DNA of 64,000 nucleotides, from NCBI RefSeq assembly GCF_002939385.1, contig NZ_MULI01000008.1, positions 92,950 through 156,949 of the forward strand, in the 5' to 3' direction. The notes under the pieces were generated by a model. It ran no database searches, was not told the origin of the DNA, and saw nothing but the letters and a program-made list of their open reading frames with translations. Origin of the DNA: Streptomyces sp. MH60 (GTDB lineage Bacteria; Actinomycetota; Actinomycetes; Streptomycetales; Streptomycetaceae). Both the position numbers and the translations under genes were made by a program. Each line of letters begins with the position of its first letter. Position 1 is the first letter of the stretch. Below, piece by piece: positions 9,862-18,685 of this stretch.

Positions 9862-10316
9862 GCACCGACAAGGGCCTCAACAAGCGCATGGGCGACGCCC
9901 ATGAGGCGTACGTCGCCAGCGTCCTCGGCCAGCGCCAGACGCGCGGCAGTGGCAACCAGTGGCGCGATCAGATGGACTCCAAGCACGACCGCACCGAGTG
10001 TGTCTTCGCCTTCGCCAACGACGGCAAGTCCACCCTCGGCAAGTCCGTCTCCATCACCCGCGCCATGTGGGCCAAGGCCGTCGAACAGGCCGGGGGAGAG
10101 CGGCCCATGCTCACCCTCCGGTTCTACGCCGACGCCTCCCTGAAGGTCGACACCGACCTCGCCGCCTGCGACCTCCTCGACTTCGCCGAGATGCGTGAGG
10201 ACGCCGAACGCTGGCACAAGGCCAAGCCCGTCCTCGAAGCGCTCATCGAGCGCAGCCCCCGCTGCATCCCCGTCCTCGTGGAGCTGGCGCGGCACCTCAT
10301 CAACGACCATCAGTGA
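9858..10316 (+). CDS. PD-(D/E)XK nuclease, Holliday-junction-resolvase-like
   Basis: A 152-residue protein overlapping the preceding stop. The pattern fits small resolvases of the Hjc/restriction-endonuclease fold: GDAHEAYVASVLGQRQTRGS with Glu16, a following Asp (D37 or D40), then DGKST giving the D-x-K element near 55-57. The TRGSGNQW...FANDGKSTLGKS pattern matches a family I recall from actinophages. Together with the RecA-like and RuvC-like genes it would cut branched intermediates. The fold call is from motifs only. Confidence 0.55.
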   Translation: MSTDKGLNKRMGDAHEAYVASVLGQRQTRGSGNQWRDQMDSKHDRTECVFAFANDGKSTLGKSVSITRAMWAKAVEQAGGERPMLTLRFYADASLKVDTDLAACDLLDFAEMREDAERWHKAKPVLEALIERSPRCIPVLVELARHLINDHQ

Positions 10317-10328
10317 AGTGAGCCCCCC

Positions 10329-10838
10329 GTGAACCTGCACGTCAACCTCGACGACTCCTGGAACTACATCCTCGGCGGCCTCGACCTCGTCGGCCTCGTC
10401 GCCCTGCGCGCCGTCGGCCAGAAGAAGGCCGTCGGCTGGATCTGGGCGATGTTCACCCAGGCCGTCTGGGTCATTTACTCGCTGGCCACCCTGCAGTGGG
10501 GATTCCTCGTCCCGGCCGTCATCAAGCTCGCCCTCTACACCTGGAACTACGTCTCCTGGGTCCGCAGCGACAAGGCGGAGGCGGAGGCGGAGGCGAAGAC
10601 CGTCGAGGACCTGGCGCTGGAGATGGCCAAGCTCGTCCTGCCCGACGCCCACGGCGGCCACCACGTCGCCGCCGCCTCGTTCCTCGTCCGGGCCAGCCGC
10701 GTCGCCGCCCTCTACCCCGAGAAGGCAGACGACATGCACCGAGAGAAGGGAGCCCCCGGTGGCCGCCCCCGTCTTCACCCCCAGCTTCCGCCGAGTCGTC
10801 GCGGACAGCCAGAAACTGGTCCTCGTACCGCTGATTGA
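10329..10838 (+). CDS. multi-pass membrane protein (PnuC-like?)
   Basis: A 169-residue protein starting at GTG. It has about three hydrophobic segments in the first 75 residues: ILGGLDLVGLVALRAVG, WIWAMFTQAVWVIYSLATLQ and FLVPAVIKLALYTWNYVSWV. The last resembles the closing helix of small PnuC-like nicotinamide riboside transporters, a weak resemblance. An Ala/Glu-rich stretch and an Arg/Pro-rich tail follow. The final 80 bp overlap the next gene, so the tail may be read-through of no function. Confidence 0.55.
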   Translation: MNLHVNLDDSWNYILGGLDLVGLVALRAVGQKKAVGWIWAMFTQAVWVIYSLATLQWGFLVPAVIKLALYTWNYVSWVRSDKAEAEAEAKTVEDLALEMAKLVLPDAHGGHHVAAASFLVRASRVAALYPEKADDMHREKGAPGGRPRLHPQLPPSRRGQPETGPRTAD

Positions 10839-11607
10839 GAACGCCGTCCAGCAGTGCGCGTTCCCCAAGAACTTCGTGGTCCGCCTGGAGTCGTACGCCG
10901 CCAAGCGCGAGCCCGACGGCTGGTTCCACCCGAGCACCCATCCGACGATGGACGAGCGGAAGCTGTACTACTACCTCGCCCACCCCGAGAAGTGGAACGA
11001 GCCCGAGTGGGACTACGGCCCCCGGATGTCCGTCCTCGTCGGCACGATCATGCACGAGGTCGTCCAGACCGTCATGATCAAGATGGGCCTCCTCGTCGCC
11101 CCGAAGGGCACCTGCGTCGCCTGCGGCAAGCCCCACGGCAAGGGCAAGGGGAAGTGCGACGAGTGGGGCGTACGCGACGACCTCCTCGGACGGCGCGGCC
11201 ACATGGACGGCCTCCTCGACATCCCCGGCTGGTGCGAGCCCGGCGCGGGCATCTTCGACCTCAAGACCGCCGCCCCCTCCTCCCTGCGGGGCATCGAGAG
11301 CCACGACCTGGACGCCTTCAGGCTCAAGTGGCCCTACTACTACGGCCAGGCCCAGGAGTACATGGCCCTCACCGGCAAACTCAAGGCCCTGATTCTCTTC
11401 CTCGCCATGAGCGACGGATGGAAGATGGTCGAGTTCACCATCCCGCGCGACGACCTGTACATCGCCCGCCTGGAAGCGAAGTACCGTGCCGTCAGGCAGT
11501 ACGTCGAGATGGGAACTCCGCCACCCGTCGCCTGCTGCACCGCCAAGGCAGCAGCCCGCAAGTGCCCCGCCAGCACCTGCTCCGTCAAGATCGGATTCGC
11601 CGCATGA
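10759..11607 (+). CDS. Cas4-like RecB-family exonuclease
   Basis: A 282-residue PD-(D/E)XK nuclease. The RecB/Cas4 motifs appear in order: GTIMHE with His near 99, GHMDGLLD with Asp near 149, FDLKTA giving D167-x-K169, and YYGQAQEYM. C-terminal cysteines (ACCTAKAAARKCPASTC) plus an earlier CVACG could form an Fe-S cluster as in Cas4/AddB-type enzymes. Such Cas4-like proteins are common in actinophages and process DNA ends for recombination. The GTG start has AGAAGGGAG upstream but lies inside the previous reading frame. Confidence 0.8.
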   Translation: MAAPVFTPSFRRVVADSQKLVLVPLIENAVQQCAFPKNFVVRLESYAAKREPDGWFHPSTHPTMDERKLYYYLAHPEKWNEPEWDYGPRMSVLVGTIMHEVVQTVMIKMGLLVAPKGTCVACGKPHGKGKGKCDEWGVRDDLLGRRGHMDGLLDIPGWCEPGAGIFDLKTAAPSSLRGIESHDLDAFRLKWPYYYGQAQEYMALTGKLKALILFLAMSDGWKMVEFTIPRDDLYIARLEAKYRAVRQYVEMGTPPPVACCTAKAAARKCPASTCSVKIGFAA

Positions 11608-12173
11608 GCAAGCGCACCCGCCTCGCCAAGGCCCCCTACCGCTCCAACGGCAGCCTCATGGACTGGGTCGGCACCGTCGAACCCCACGAGTGGCGCGACA
11701 ACAAGCCCTTCCCCGCCATGTTGATCCTGCAGGGCACCGAGCGCGGCATGTCGGCCGCCCGGTTCGTCTGGCACAGCGACAAGGGCCACGTCTACAAGAT
11801 GTTCATGACCGACATGGTCAGCCTCGTCCAGAACGCCACCAACCTCTACAAGGGCACCGCCGACACCTGGTGGGTCGTCCAGAAGCGCGGCAAGAACTAC
11901 GGCATCCGCCTTGCCGACAACGACGACCTCAAGCACGCCGGGCACGTCGCCGGTCCCAAGGCCGACTGCCCGGCGTGCGAGGGCGTCGCCTACGGCTACG
12001 AGTCCTGGTGCCCCCTCCCGCCCACCGCCGACCAGCCGCACCAGGCTCGCCACAACATGGCCATCGTAGGTCGCTGCATCTGCGGTGAGCGGTTCGGCCA
12101 CCCCATCCACCGCTCCTGCACCTGCGCGCCCGAGGATCGCACCGCCTGCAGCGCCGACAACTGCCCCGGCTGA
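11604..12173 (+). CDS. hypothetical Cys-rich protein
   Basis: A 189-residue protein overlapping the nuclease stop (ATGA). The N-terminal 100 residues are basic and aromatic (WWVVQKRGKNYGIRLADN). The C-terminal third holds nine cysteines, including CPACEG, CICGERF and CTC, suggesting one or two zinc-binding knuckles. Likely nucleic-acid associated given its neighbours, but the function is unknown. Confidence 0.6.
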   Translation: MSKRTRLAKAPYRSNGSLMDWVGTVEPHEWRDNKPFPAMLILQGTERGMSAARFVWHSDKGHVYKMFMTDMVSLVQNATNLYKGTADTWWVVQKRGKNYGIRLADNDDLKHAGHVAGPKADCPACEGVAYGYESWCPLPPTADQPHQARHNMAIVGRCICGERFGHPIHRSCTCAPEDRTACSADNCPG

Positions 12174-12175
12174 GC

Positions 12176-12934
12176 ATGACCATCCGCAGCCTGCTCGAAC
12201 ACTTCGGTCTCGACACCGCCGGTCGGGACATCTACGTCGGCGACCGCCTCGTCGACCCCGCCCCTCCGACCGCCAACGGAGCCCCCATGAAGACCGCCCA
12301 GCCCTCCATCCCCGGCCTGGACACCGCGATCCGCCACGTGCCGTTCCAGCCGCCGACGCTCGACCAGTTCGCCCACGCCACCGTCCAGGCCTACGACCAG
12401 TCCCTGGCCAACACCGGCGTCGTCCTGCTCAAGTCCAACGAGCTGGGCCTGCACCTGCTGTCCACCGCGATGATCCGGCCGCCCGCCGAGATCCTCGACA
12501 TCCCCTCCACCGACGGCAACTTCGCCCGCGCCGAGTACATCTCCAGCGGCATCATGCAGCACCGCCGGGGCTACGCCTCCTCGGTCGACGCCGTCCTCTA
12601 CGAGCGCCCGCCCGTTCACGGCCAGCGCATCGAGTCCATCCTGCTCGCCGGGCGCGAGGTCCACCGCGCCACCGGCGGCCGGGCCATCATGGTCGACAAC
12701 CGCCACGCCAAGAAGCTCCTCATCGGCCGCGCCGGAACGAAGCAGAACCCGGTCAAGAAGGCCCACGTCAAGGAGATGGTCGAGGCCTACCTGACCCCGC
12801 CCAAGGACCAGGGCAAGAACATGCCCTGGAACGAGCACATCCGCGACGCCTGCATGCTTGCCCTCGCCTGGCTCCTCGACGAGAAGGAACGCCAGGTCCA
12901 GTCCCAGGCCCAGTTCCTGGCCGCCGCCGCGTGA
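12176..12934 (+). CDS. RuvC-like Holliday junction resolvase
   Basis: A 252-residue protein with the RuvC signature in an RNase H-like core: AYDQSLANTG (Asp74), LYERPP (Glu143), a basic linker GRAGTKQNPVKKAHVKEM, and HIRDACMLAL giving HxxD at 221-224. All expected catalytic acids appear present. A second in-frame ATG at 12287, with GGAG upstream, would remove 37 residues before the core and may be the real start. It pairs functionally with the RecA-like and PD-(D/E)XK genes. Two resolvase-type proteins in one operon is unusual. Confidence 0.7.
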   Translation: MTIRSLLEHFGLDTAGRDIYVGDRLVDPAPPTANGAPMKTAQPSIPGLDTAIRHVPFQPPTLDQFAHATVQAYDQSLANTGVVLLKSNELGLHLLSTAMIRPPAEILDIPSTDGNFARAEYISSGIMQHRRGYASSVDAVLYERPPVHGQRIESILLAGREVHRATGGRAIMVDNRHAKKLLIGRAGTKQNPVKKAHVKEMVEAYLTPPKDQGKNMPWNEHIRDACMLALAWLLDEKERQVQSQAQFLAAAA

Positions 12935-13071
12935 CTGCCCGGCACGCCCACGGCATGGACTGCTGCTGGGACTGCTTCTCCGGCCGCCGTACCCACCCCG
13001 AGACCGGGGACGGCGAGCCGGACCCCCACTGCGACGAGAACTGCCCACCGCCGGACGAGGACCAGACATGA
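12931..13071 (+). CDS. small Cys/His-rich protein
   Basis: A 46-residue protein starting at GTG and overlapping the RuvC-like stop, with its own stop overlapping the next ATG. It has CCWDC and HCDENC, a possible zinc knuckle. The compact overlap on both sides supports a real, translationally coupled gene. Function unknown. Confidence 0.55.
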   Translation: MTARHAHGMDCCWDCFSGRRTHPETGDGEPDPHCDENCPPPDEDQT

Positions 13072-13772
13072 GCGACATCAACGACAGCGACCTCATCGAC
13101 GACACCCGGCTGGCCGAGCAGGCCAAGCGCGTCATAGACGAGGTCTCCCGCGAGGCCGACCAGCTGCTCGCCCCCGACATCGCCCCCGACCGGGCCCGCG
13201 TCAACACCCCCAACTTCTCCCGCATGCGCCGCGAGTGGCGGCCGGGCGACGAGGCCGAGATCGCCGGAATCGTCGCCGAGGCCAACGGCGTCATCCACCG
13301 CGAGTTCCCCGGCATCTTCCTCATCCTCAACGACATCTGGGCCATCGCCCGTGAGCCGATCGTCAACCTGAAGACCAGAGAGATCGCGACCGATGCGTTC
13401 GGCTGGCCGCTGTGGAAGCGACTGCCGTCCGGCGCCTACGCCGAGGACTACTCCAAGCTGACCGGACGCGAGAAGGACGACTTCCTGCTCCGCATCACCA
13501 TGGGCCTGCTGGAGTGGCGCCGCCAGGCCGACCTGGCCCACCGCCTGCCCTCCATGCTCGCCAAGGGCCGCTGGGAGGAGGCCATGGCCACCGGCTTCGT
13601 CGCCCCCACCGGCCGCATGACGGTCGAGGAGCGCACCCAGCGCGGCCGCCAGTACTCCGCCCAGGACCGCTACTGGGCCATCTACCTCGCCGAGGTCTCC
13701 CGCGCCGCCGACCACCTCGTGTCCGGGATGGAGTTGTTGGGCCAGCGACTGAAGGACTCGTTGACGGCATGA
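13068..13772 (+). CDS. hypothetical protein
   Basis: A 234-residue hydrophilic protein, helical at both ends, with a central aromatic part (IWAIAREPIVN, FGWPLWKRLPSG). It contains YSKLTGREKDDFLLRITMGL and no cysteines. The start overlaps the previous stop. Probably a cytoplasmic protein of the DNA-metabolism operon; the family is not recognised. Confidence 0.6.
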   Translation: MSDINDSDLIDDTRLAEQAKRVIDEVSREADQLLAPDIAPDRARVNTPNFSRMRREWRPGDEAEIAGIVAEANGVIHREFPGIFLILNDIWAIAREPIVNLKTREIATDAFGWPLWKRLPSGAYAEDYSKLTGREKDDFLLRITMGLLEWRRQADLAHRLPSMLAKGRWEEAMATGFVAPTGRMTVEERTQRGRQYSAQDRYWAIYLAEVSRAADHLVSGMELLGQRLKDSLTA

Positions 13773-13945
13773 GTGAGAAGAAGCGGCCGGACAGGACCGT
13801 CACGCTGACCGAAGCCGACCGGAAGTTCCTCTCCTTCGCCCTCGACGAGGCAGCGGACGAGATGTGCCACCGCGACGGATTCGTCGATGAGGACTGGGCT
13901 CTGCTGGAGAGGTGGCGCGGCCTGACAGACCCGCCGACCGCCTGA
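13769..13945 (+). CDS. small hypothetical protein
   Basis: A 58-residue protein overlapping the preceding gene by 4 bp, charged and helical (LTEADRKFLSFALDEAADEM). No motif is recognised. It is the last gene before a 145-bp gap, so probably the end of the operon. Confidence 0.5.
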   Translation: MSEKKRPDRTVTLTEADRKFLSFALDEAADEMCHRDGFVDEDWALLERWRGLTDPPTA

Positions 13946-14090
13946 TCCTGTCCCGCCCCAAAGTTCCTGCCACGAAAAGTTGGAGTTGCAGGAGGGACCA
14001 CACCTATGCTGACAGAAATCCCAGGTGCACTGCCGCCACATGAGCACCAGGTAAGGCGCGACCGCCACGCGTCAGCAAAGGAACCCGCCT

Positions 14091-14477
14091 GTGACAATTC
14101 CCGTACGCCTGCTCCGGGAACTGTTCCGGAACCTCCAGGCATGGAACGCCCTCTACGAGATCGAGGGCAAGGACACCATAACTGGCCCGGACCGGTCCGA
14201 GTACTGCATCCACGACATCGTCCACCTCTACCTGACAGCCGTGAACGGACGCGGCGCCAACGGAAAGCACCTGCTTTCCCCGCGCCAGCGCGAAGCAATC
14301 CAGCTGTTCCTTATCGAGAACAGGCCCGAGCGGGAAGTTGCCCGCATCATGGGCGTCTCCGAGGACAACCCCGTCGCCTCCTACGCCACCCAGGGCCTGG
14401 TCCGGCTCAACCAGCTCATCGAGACCGGCGTCATCCCCGGCGTCGGCGACCGCGAGGACGAGGCGGTGGCCGCATGA
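14091..14477 (+). CDS. sigma region 4-like HTH protein
   Basis: A 128-residue protein starting at GTG after AAAGGA. Residues 62-110 (LLSPRQREAIQLFLIENRPE, then a second helix with VARIMGVSEDNPVASYATQG) resemble region 4 of sigma-70 family proteins, which contacts the -35 element. No region 2 is present, so it is not a complete sigma factor. Small region 4-like proteins occur before terminase genes in actinophages. A role in late-gene switching is inferred. Confidence 0.6.
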   Translation: MTIPVRLLRELFRNLQAWNALYEIEGKDTITGPDRSEYCIHDIVHLYLTAVNGRGANGKHLLSPRQREAIQLFLIENRPEREVARIMGVSEDNPVASYATQGLVRLNQLIETGVIPGVGDREDEAVAA

Positions 14478-14767
14478 GCAACCGCGTACGCCACGGCGTC
14501 GACCCCGAGCTGGAAGCCCAGGCCGACGCCCTCCTGCGTCAGTCCTTCCTCGACCAGCCCGACCCCGAGGCCAAGTCGCTGATCCTCACGCAGTACAAGC
14601 TGCAGAACCGGCTCAAGCGCGAGGTCTTCGTCCCCGGCGGCACCCCCGACGGCGCCGTCCGCAAGGGCAGCTTCCACCGCAGCATCAACCGCCGCTACCC
14701 GCACCTCAACGCCACCGAGGGCGCCGCCCGGCCCCAGCACCGCATCCCCCTGAAGGCCGACGAGTGA
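14474..14767 (+). CDS. hypothetical basic protein
   Basis: A 97-residue, Arg/Gln-rich protein overlapping the sigma-like gene (ATGA). It contains SLILTQYKLQNRLKREVFVP and a basic C-terminus. It could be a DNA-binding accessory to packaging given its position, but no motif confirms this. Confidence 0.5.
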   Translation: MSNRVRHGVDPELEAQADALLRQSFLDQPDPEAKSLILTQYKLQNRLKREVFVPGGTPDGAVRKGSFHRSINRRYPHLNATEGAARPQHRIPLKADE

Positions 14768-15414
14768 GCGACAACCTCCCCGCCCTCGCCGACCCGGACA
14801 GCGACGGCCCCACCAGCATGGTCCTGGTCAAGATCGGCGACCGCACGGTCCCCGCCAAGACCGGCCCCCGCTGCCGCGTCTGCCAGTCCCCCCACCGGGC
14901 CAAGATCGACTCCTGGATCATCGAGGGCTACACCCGGCCGACCATCCTCGAATGGCTCGCAGACATGGAGGAAGGCCCCGCAGGCCACCCCTCCGAGAAG
15001 GCACTGCGCGGCCACACCGACCGCCACCTGCCCCTGGAAGTCCGCGCCCAGACCGCCATCCTCGACCGCCGCGCCGGACAACTCGGCGAGGAGATCGAAA
15101 AATATGGCGGCCGTGTCGCCGACCACCTCTCCGCCCTCGATATGGTCGTACTGCAGGGCTTCGACGGCATCCAGAAGGGCACCATCAAGGTCGACGCCGC
15201 GACCCTGATGAAAGCCATCGACCTCAAGCACAAAATCGACACCACCGTCAGCGGGGGAGTGGACGCCAACGTCTGGCGAGACGCCCTCATGGAATACATG
15301 CGAATCGCCATCGGATTCATCCCGGTCGACCGCCGGAAAGACTTCGCAGCAGCCCTCGACGCAAGCCCCGTTCTCGCCGCCCTCTCGAAGAACGCACAGC
15401 AGAACAACATTTAA
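14764..15414 (+). CDS. candidate small terminase / zinc HTH protein
   Basis: A 216-residue protein starting at GTG overlapping the previous stop. The N-terminus has RCRVCQSPHRAKIDSWIIEG, a Cys-pair followed by an HTH-like segment and SEKALRGHTDRHLP, the style of phage DNA-recognition proteins next to terminases. Helices follow. Small terminase subunits commonly lie just upstream of the large one; here about 3 kb intervenes, so the assignment is tentative. Confidence 0.45.
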   Translation: MSDNLPALADPDSDGPTSMVLVKIGDRTVPAKTGPRCRVCQSPHRAKIDSWIIEGYTRPTILEWLADMEEGPAGHPSEKALRGHTDRHLPLEVRAQTAILDRRAGQLGEEIEKYGGRVADHLSALDMVVLQGFDGIQKGTIKVDAATLMKAIDLKHKIDTTVSGGVDANVWRDALMEYMRIAIGFIPVDRRKDFAAALDASPVLAALSKNAQQNNI

Positions 15415-15476
15415 ATTCTTCCGGACCGCCAGCCGGGGACCACCACTCCTTACCGCCAGAGGAGAACACCGCCACC

Positions 15477-16466
15477 ATGCACCTGCGCGAACTGCCCACC
15501 AGGACCCTCGCCGACGTCGCCGTCGCCTGGAAGCACCACGACCGCGAATGGACCTCCGACGCCTGCGTCCCCCGCGCCGACTACGCGCGCGCCCCGCAGC
15601 AGGAACCCATCCTGATCCTCGGCGACCACGAGATCACCCTGGACGAGCAGGCCAGTGCCCGGCTGTGCGCCTTCTACCAGATCCCCACCGCGTACTTCCG
15701 CCGGATCACCCCGGCCGAGCAGCACTTCGTGATGAACGCCCGTATGGACCACGCCGAGGGCGAGATCACGATCACCTACAACGACCTCGGCATCACCGAC
15801 GTCCGCAAACCCACCAAGCCGCGCGTCGAGGCCGACGAGTTCGTCCGCATCGCCCACCGCATCCTCCCGGCCAGCGCCACCGTCCTCGACGCCTGGGTCA
15901 CCGCCGACGAACTCCGCCTGGACGTCATCAACCACGACGTCGAGGACGGCATCAGGGGCGGTCTGCGCTTCGGCCAGAACCGCAAGCAGAACCTGGCGCC
16001 GACCGTGGCACCGCTCCTCTTCCACGAGGACACCACCACGGTCATCGAGATCCCCGACCCCTCCCTGAAGATCGACGCACGCGGCATCTCCGTCGACAAG
16101 ATCGCCGAGCGCCTCGCGGCCGAAGCCCTCCGCGCCGCCGCCCGCCTCCACTCCGACGCCCAGCACCTGCTCCGCCTGGCCAACATCTCCATCGCCGGAG
16201 ACCGCATCACCCGCCTGCACCGCGTCGCCGCCGAGCACGGCCTGCCCGTCCGGCCCCTCTCCGACATCACCATCGCCCTCTCCCGCAGCGACGAGCCCAC
16301 CATGCTCGACCTCGCCCTCGCGATCGGCAACGCGGCCAACAGCCCCAAGCTCACCCTCGACTCCACCAAGCGCGCCGTCCGCATCAGGCTCCAGACCACC
16401 GCCGGAGCCCTCGTCGTGGACGAGGCCGAACGCTGCGCCTCCTGCCACGCCCTCGTCGCCGCCTGA
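15477..16466 (+). CDS. DUF932-like hypothetical protein
   Basis: A 329-residue protein after AGAGGAG. The segment ARLCAFYQIPTAYFRRITPA (about 59-80) resembles DUF932-family phage and plasmid proteins, where it precedes beta-rich and helical parts. A CASCH motif lies at the C-terminus. The function of that family is unknown. It begins a new cluster separated by about 60 bp from the previous gene. Confidence 0.5.
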   Translation: MHLRELPTRTLADVAVAWKHHDREWTSDACVPRADYARAPQQEPILILGDHEITLDEQASARLCAFYQIPTAYFRRITPAEQHFVMNARMDHAEGEITITYNDLGITDVRKPTKPRVEADEFVRIAHRILPASATVLDAWVTADELRLDVINHDVEDGIRGGLRFGQNRKQNLAPTVAPLLFHEDTTTVIEIPDPSLKIDARGISVDKIAERLAAEALRAAARLHSDAQHLLRLANISIAGDRITRLHRVAAEHGLPVRPLSDITIALSRSDEPTMLDLALAIGNAANSPKLTLDSTKRAVRIRLQTTAGALVVDEAERCASCHALVAA

Positions 16467-16484
16467 CCGTCACAGGAGAACGCC

Positions 16485-17123
16485 ATGCCCGACTCCAGCC
16501 TCGACTTCGAGAGCCTCCAGCGCCTGAGCCAGCGCGGGGACAGTCTCCGTCAGCGCTCCGGAGACCAGCCCCTGCCCGCCGAGGGCCAGGAGAACGTCCA
16601 GGACAAGCTCATCGACCTGATCAAGGAACGCCGCGACCTCGGCGTCCAGCGCTACGGTCGCCCGCTGCAGACCTTCAACGGCCGCAACGCCGTCCGGGAC
16701 GCCCTCGAAGAGGCCCTCGACCTCTCCACCTACCTCATGCAGGTCGAGATGGAGAAGAAGGCCACCCAGGCCTGCATCCGAGAGGCCCTCCACCTCCATC
16801 GCGCGAACGAGATCGGCGTGTGCGTCACCTGCAGGTGCTACTCGCCCTGCTTCACCCGGCGCATCCTCACCAGCGTCACCCCGCCCGCCACCGAGCCGGA
16901 CATCACCGTCACCACCGTGCATCCGGTCGAGGAGATCGCGGTCCACCCCGACTCCGTGGACATCCTCAAGAGCCAGCTGAAGCTGCACGGCGCCGAGGAG
17001 CGCCTGGGCGCGCCGATCGGTCAGATGTTCGGTTACCCCATCGTCCACGACGACCGGCTCGCGCCCGGCGCCGTCCGCATGCGCCCGCGCGGCTACGACG
17101 ACCACCCCTCCGCCCGCCCCTGA
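16485..17123 (+). CDS. MazG-like nucleotide pyrophosphohydrolase
   Basis: A 212-residue protein. Residues 34-85 contain an all-alpha NTP-PPase-like segment: LIDLIKERRDLGVQRYGRPL, then NAVRDALEEALDLSTYLMQV with the acidic EEALD helix typical of MazG-type metal binding. The rest includes CVTCRC and a disordered C-terminal part. Such proteins hydrolyse (d)NTPs or alarmones; phage versions may adjust host nucleotide pools. Confidence 0.6.
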   Translation: MPDSSLDFESLQRLSQRGDSLRQRSGDQPLPAEGQENVQDKLIDLIKERRDLGVQRYGRPLQTFNGRNAVRDALEEALDLSTYLMQVEMEKKATQACIREALHLHRANEIGVCVTCRCYSPCFTRRILTSVTPPATEPDITVTTVHPVEEIAVHPDSVDILKSQLKLHGAEERLGAPIGQMFGYPIVHDDRLAPGAVRMRPRGYDDHPSARP

Positions 17124-17148
17124 TCCCGCCCCCGCCAAGAGGAGCCTC

Positions 17149-17625
17149 ATGAGCACCGACCACCCTTCCGGCCTGATCCTGCCGCCGGGCGTCCAGTCCC
17201 CGGCCGCCGCCGGTCCCGACTACCTCGACCGCGAGTACGGCGGCGTCCACAAGCGCCAGGAGACCGCCCAGGGCGACATCCTCGACTCGGAGATCCTCCA
17301 GCTGGAGGCGATCTTCGAGGACATGCTGTACCGCTACAGCGCCAAGGCGTTCGACGTTGACGTCTTCGAGCGCGAGGCCAAGGAGCGCGTCCACTCCCAG
17401 CTCGGCCTCGCCATCACCGTCAGCTGGAAGCCCGTCATGGACACCGCCACCGGCAGGATCATCGAAGGCAAGCTCAGCCCGAAGATCGAGATCGCCGGAC
17501 GCGTGGAGAAGAAGGCCTTCGACCACGACCAGAAGGTCTTCGAGGTGACCCGGGACATCGCGGACCTCGGCACCCAGGGCGTCATCGAATCCGGCGAGGC
17601 CGCGCGCGGGGGACACCCGCACTGA
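17149..17625 (+). CDS. hypothetical protein
   Basis: A 158-residue mixed alpha/beta protein preceded by AAGAGGAG. It has ILDSEILQLEAIFEDMLYRY and a beta-rich middle (LGLAITVSWKPVMDTATGRI). No family recognised. It overlaps the next small gene at TGATG. Confidence 0.55.
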   Translation: MSTDHPSGLILPPGVQSPAAAGPDYLDREYGGVHKRQETAQGDILDSEILQLEAIFEDMLYRYSAKAFDVDVFEREAKERVHSQLGLAITVSWKPVMDTATGRIIEGKLSPKIEIAGRVEKKAFDHDQKVFEVTRDIADLGTQGVIESGEAARGGHPH

Positions 17626-17759
17626 TGAGCTTCCTGCGCACCTTCCTCGTCCGTCAGCTCACGATCGGGTTCGAGAACCCCGACTGGCACTGGGCGTATT
17701 CCACCGCCCAGCTCTGGCGCTGGTACGAGCAGCTTGACCCTGATCGGAGCGGCCGATGA
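17625..17759 (+). CDS. small aromatic protein
   Basis: A 44-residue protein with an unusually aromatic core (FENPDWHWAYSTAQLWRWYE). The start overlaps the upstream stop (TGATG) and its stop overlaps the next ATG (ATGA). This double coupling is the main evidence that it is translated. Function unknown. Confidence 0.5.
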   Translation: MSFLRTFLVRQLTIGFENPDWHWAYSTAQLWRWYEQLDPDRSGR

Positions 17760-18037
17760 ACCGGCTCCTCGACTGGGACGACGACAGCATCACCGTCACC
17801 GTCATCCCACACGCCTGCAACTCCTGCGGCGAGCGCAACGACAAGGTCCACCTGAGCCTGGAGGCCGTCGTCTCCGGCACCAGCGACTTCGTCGGCGTCC
17901 GGACAGTCGGCAAGACCCTGTGCTGCGGCGGCGAGTACCGCACCGCCTACCCGGCCGTCCGCACCGCCGTCATCCTGGAACGCCTCAAGACCTGCCCCAA
18001 ACACAAGAAAAGCATCGAAAACCTGAAAGGGGAATAG
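17756..18037 (+). CDS. hypothetical Cys-rich protein
   Basis: A 93-residue protein with HACNSCGERN, CCGG and a CPKHKK ending; the cysteines could form a zinc ribbon. It overlaps the previous stop by 4 bp and ends 1 bp before the next GTG. Function unknown. Confidence 0.55.
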   Translation: MNRLLDWDDDSITVTVIPHACNSCGERNDKVHLSLEAVVSGTSDFVGVRTVGKTLCCGGEYRTAYPAVRTAVILERLKTCPKHKKSIENLKGE

Positions 18038-18038
18038 C

Positions 18039-18635
18039 GTGACCGCTGCCAGCGAGTGCGTCGGCAAGATCGTGAGTATCGAACGAATCGACGCAGACTA
18101 CCCCAGCTATCCGGCCTACCCCGAAGGTGAGTACCTGGTCAGTCACGCAACCGACAGCAAGTTCTGCGGGGTTCGCATCAACCGAGGGCACAAGCACGGA
18201 GGCTTTACCGCGCTTGCGCTTGCGGGTGCCGCAATCACCCAAGGCGTGCCCCTGACCGGCGACGACGCCTACAGGATCTACCGAGTCAGAGGCGTCGAGT
18301 CATGGATGGCGAAGTCCCTGGACGCCCTCTCCGCCGAGATCGCCTTCAACAGAGAGGACCTGCGTCAGCAGCCACCTAGCGACCCCTCCTTCTGGGAGAT
18401 GGCCGCACAGAGGGTCCTCAAGCTCCGCACCCTGCTGGAACGTGCAGAAATCACCAGCGACCCTGGCGTCAAGCCTTCATGCGCCTACCCCGGCTGCTGC
18501 AGGCAGCCCGCCCAGGCCCTGGAGGGGCAGGGCCGGGACGAACTGCCTGTCCTGGACGTCTACCTGCCGCCGGGCGCCGCCGTCCATGCCCGCCCCGGTT
18601 ACATCCTGCGGGTCCACCACGACGCGGCGGCCTGA
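18039..18635 (+). CDS. hypothetical protein
   Basis: A 198-residue protein starting at GTG after AAAGGGG. It has an N-terminal mixed region with VRINRGHKHGGFTALALAGA, a helical middle and a Cys-containing segment CAYPGCCRQP near 145. Base composition is slightly less GC-rich than its neighbours. No function recognised. It directly precedes the terminase. Confidence 0.5.
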   Translation: MTAASECVGKIVSIERIDADYPSYPAYPEGEYLVSHATDSKFCGVRINRGHKHGGFTALALAGAAITQGVPLTGDDAYRIYRVRGVESWMAKSLDALSAEIAFNREDLRQQPPSDPSFWEMAAQRVLKLRTLLERAEITSDPGVKPSCAYPGCCRQPAQALEGQGRDELPVLDVYLPPGAAVHARPGYILRVHHDAAA

Positions 18636-18685
18636 CGCTGTCCCCGCGCGCCCTCCCCGCCCCAAGAGGCGAGGAGGGCGCCTTC

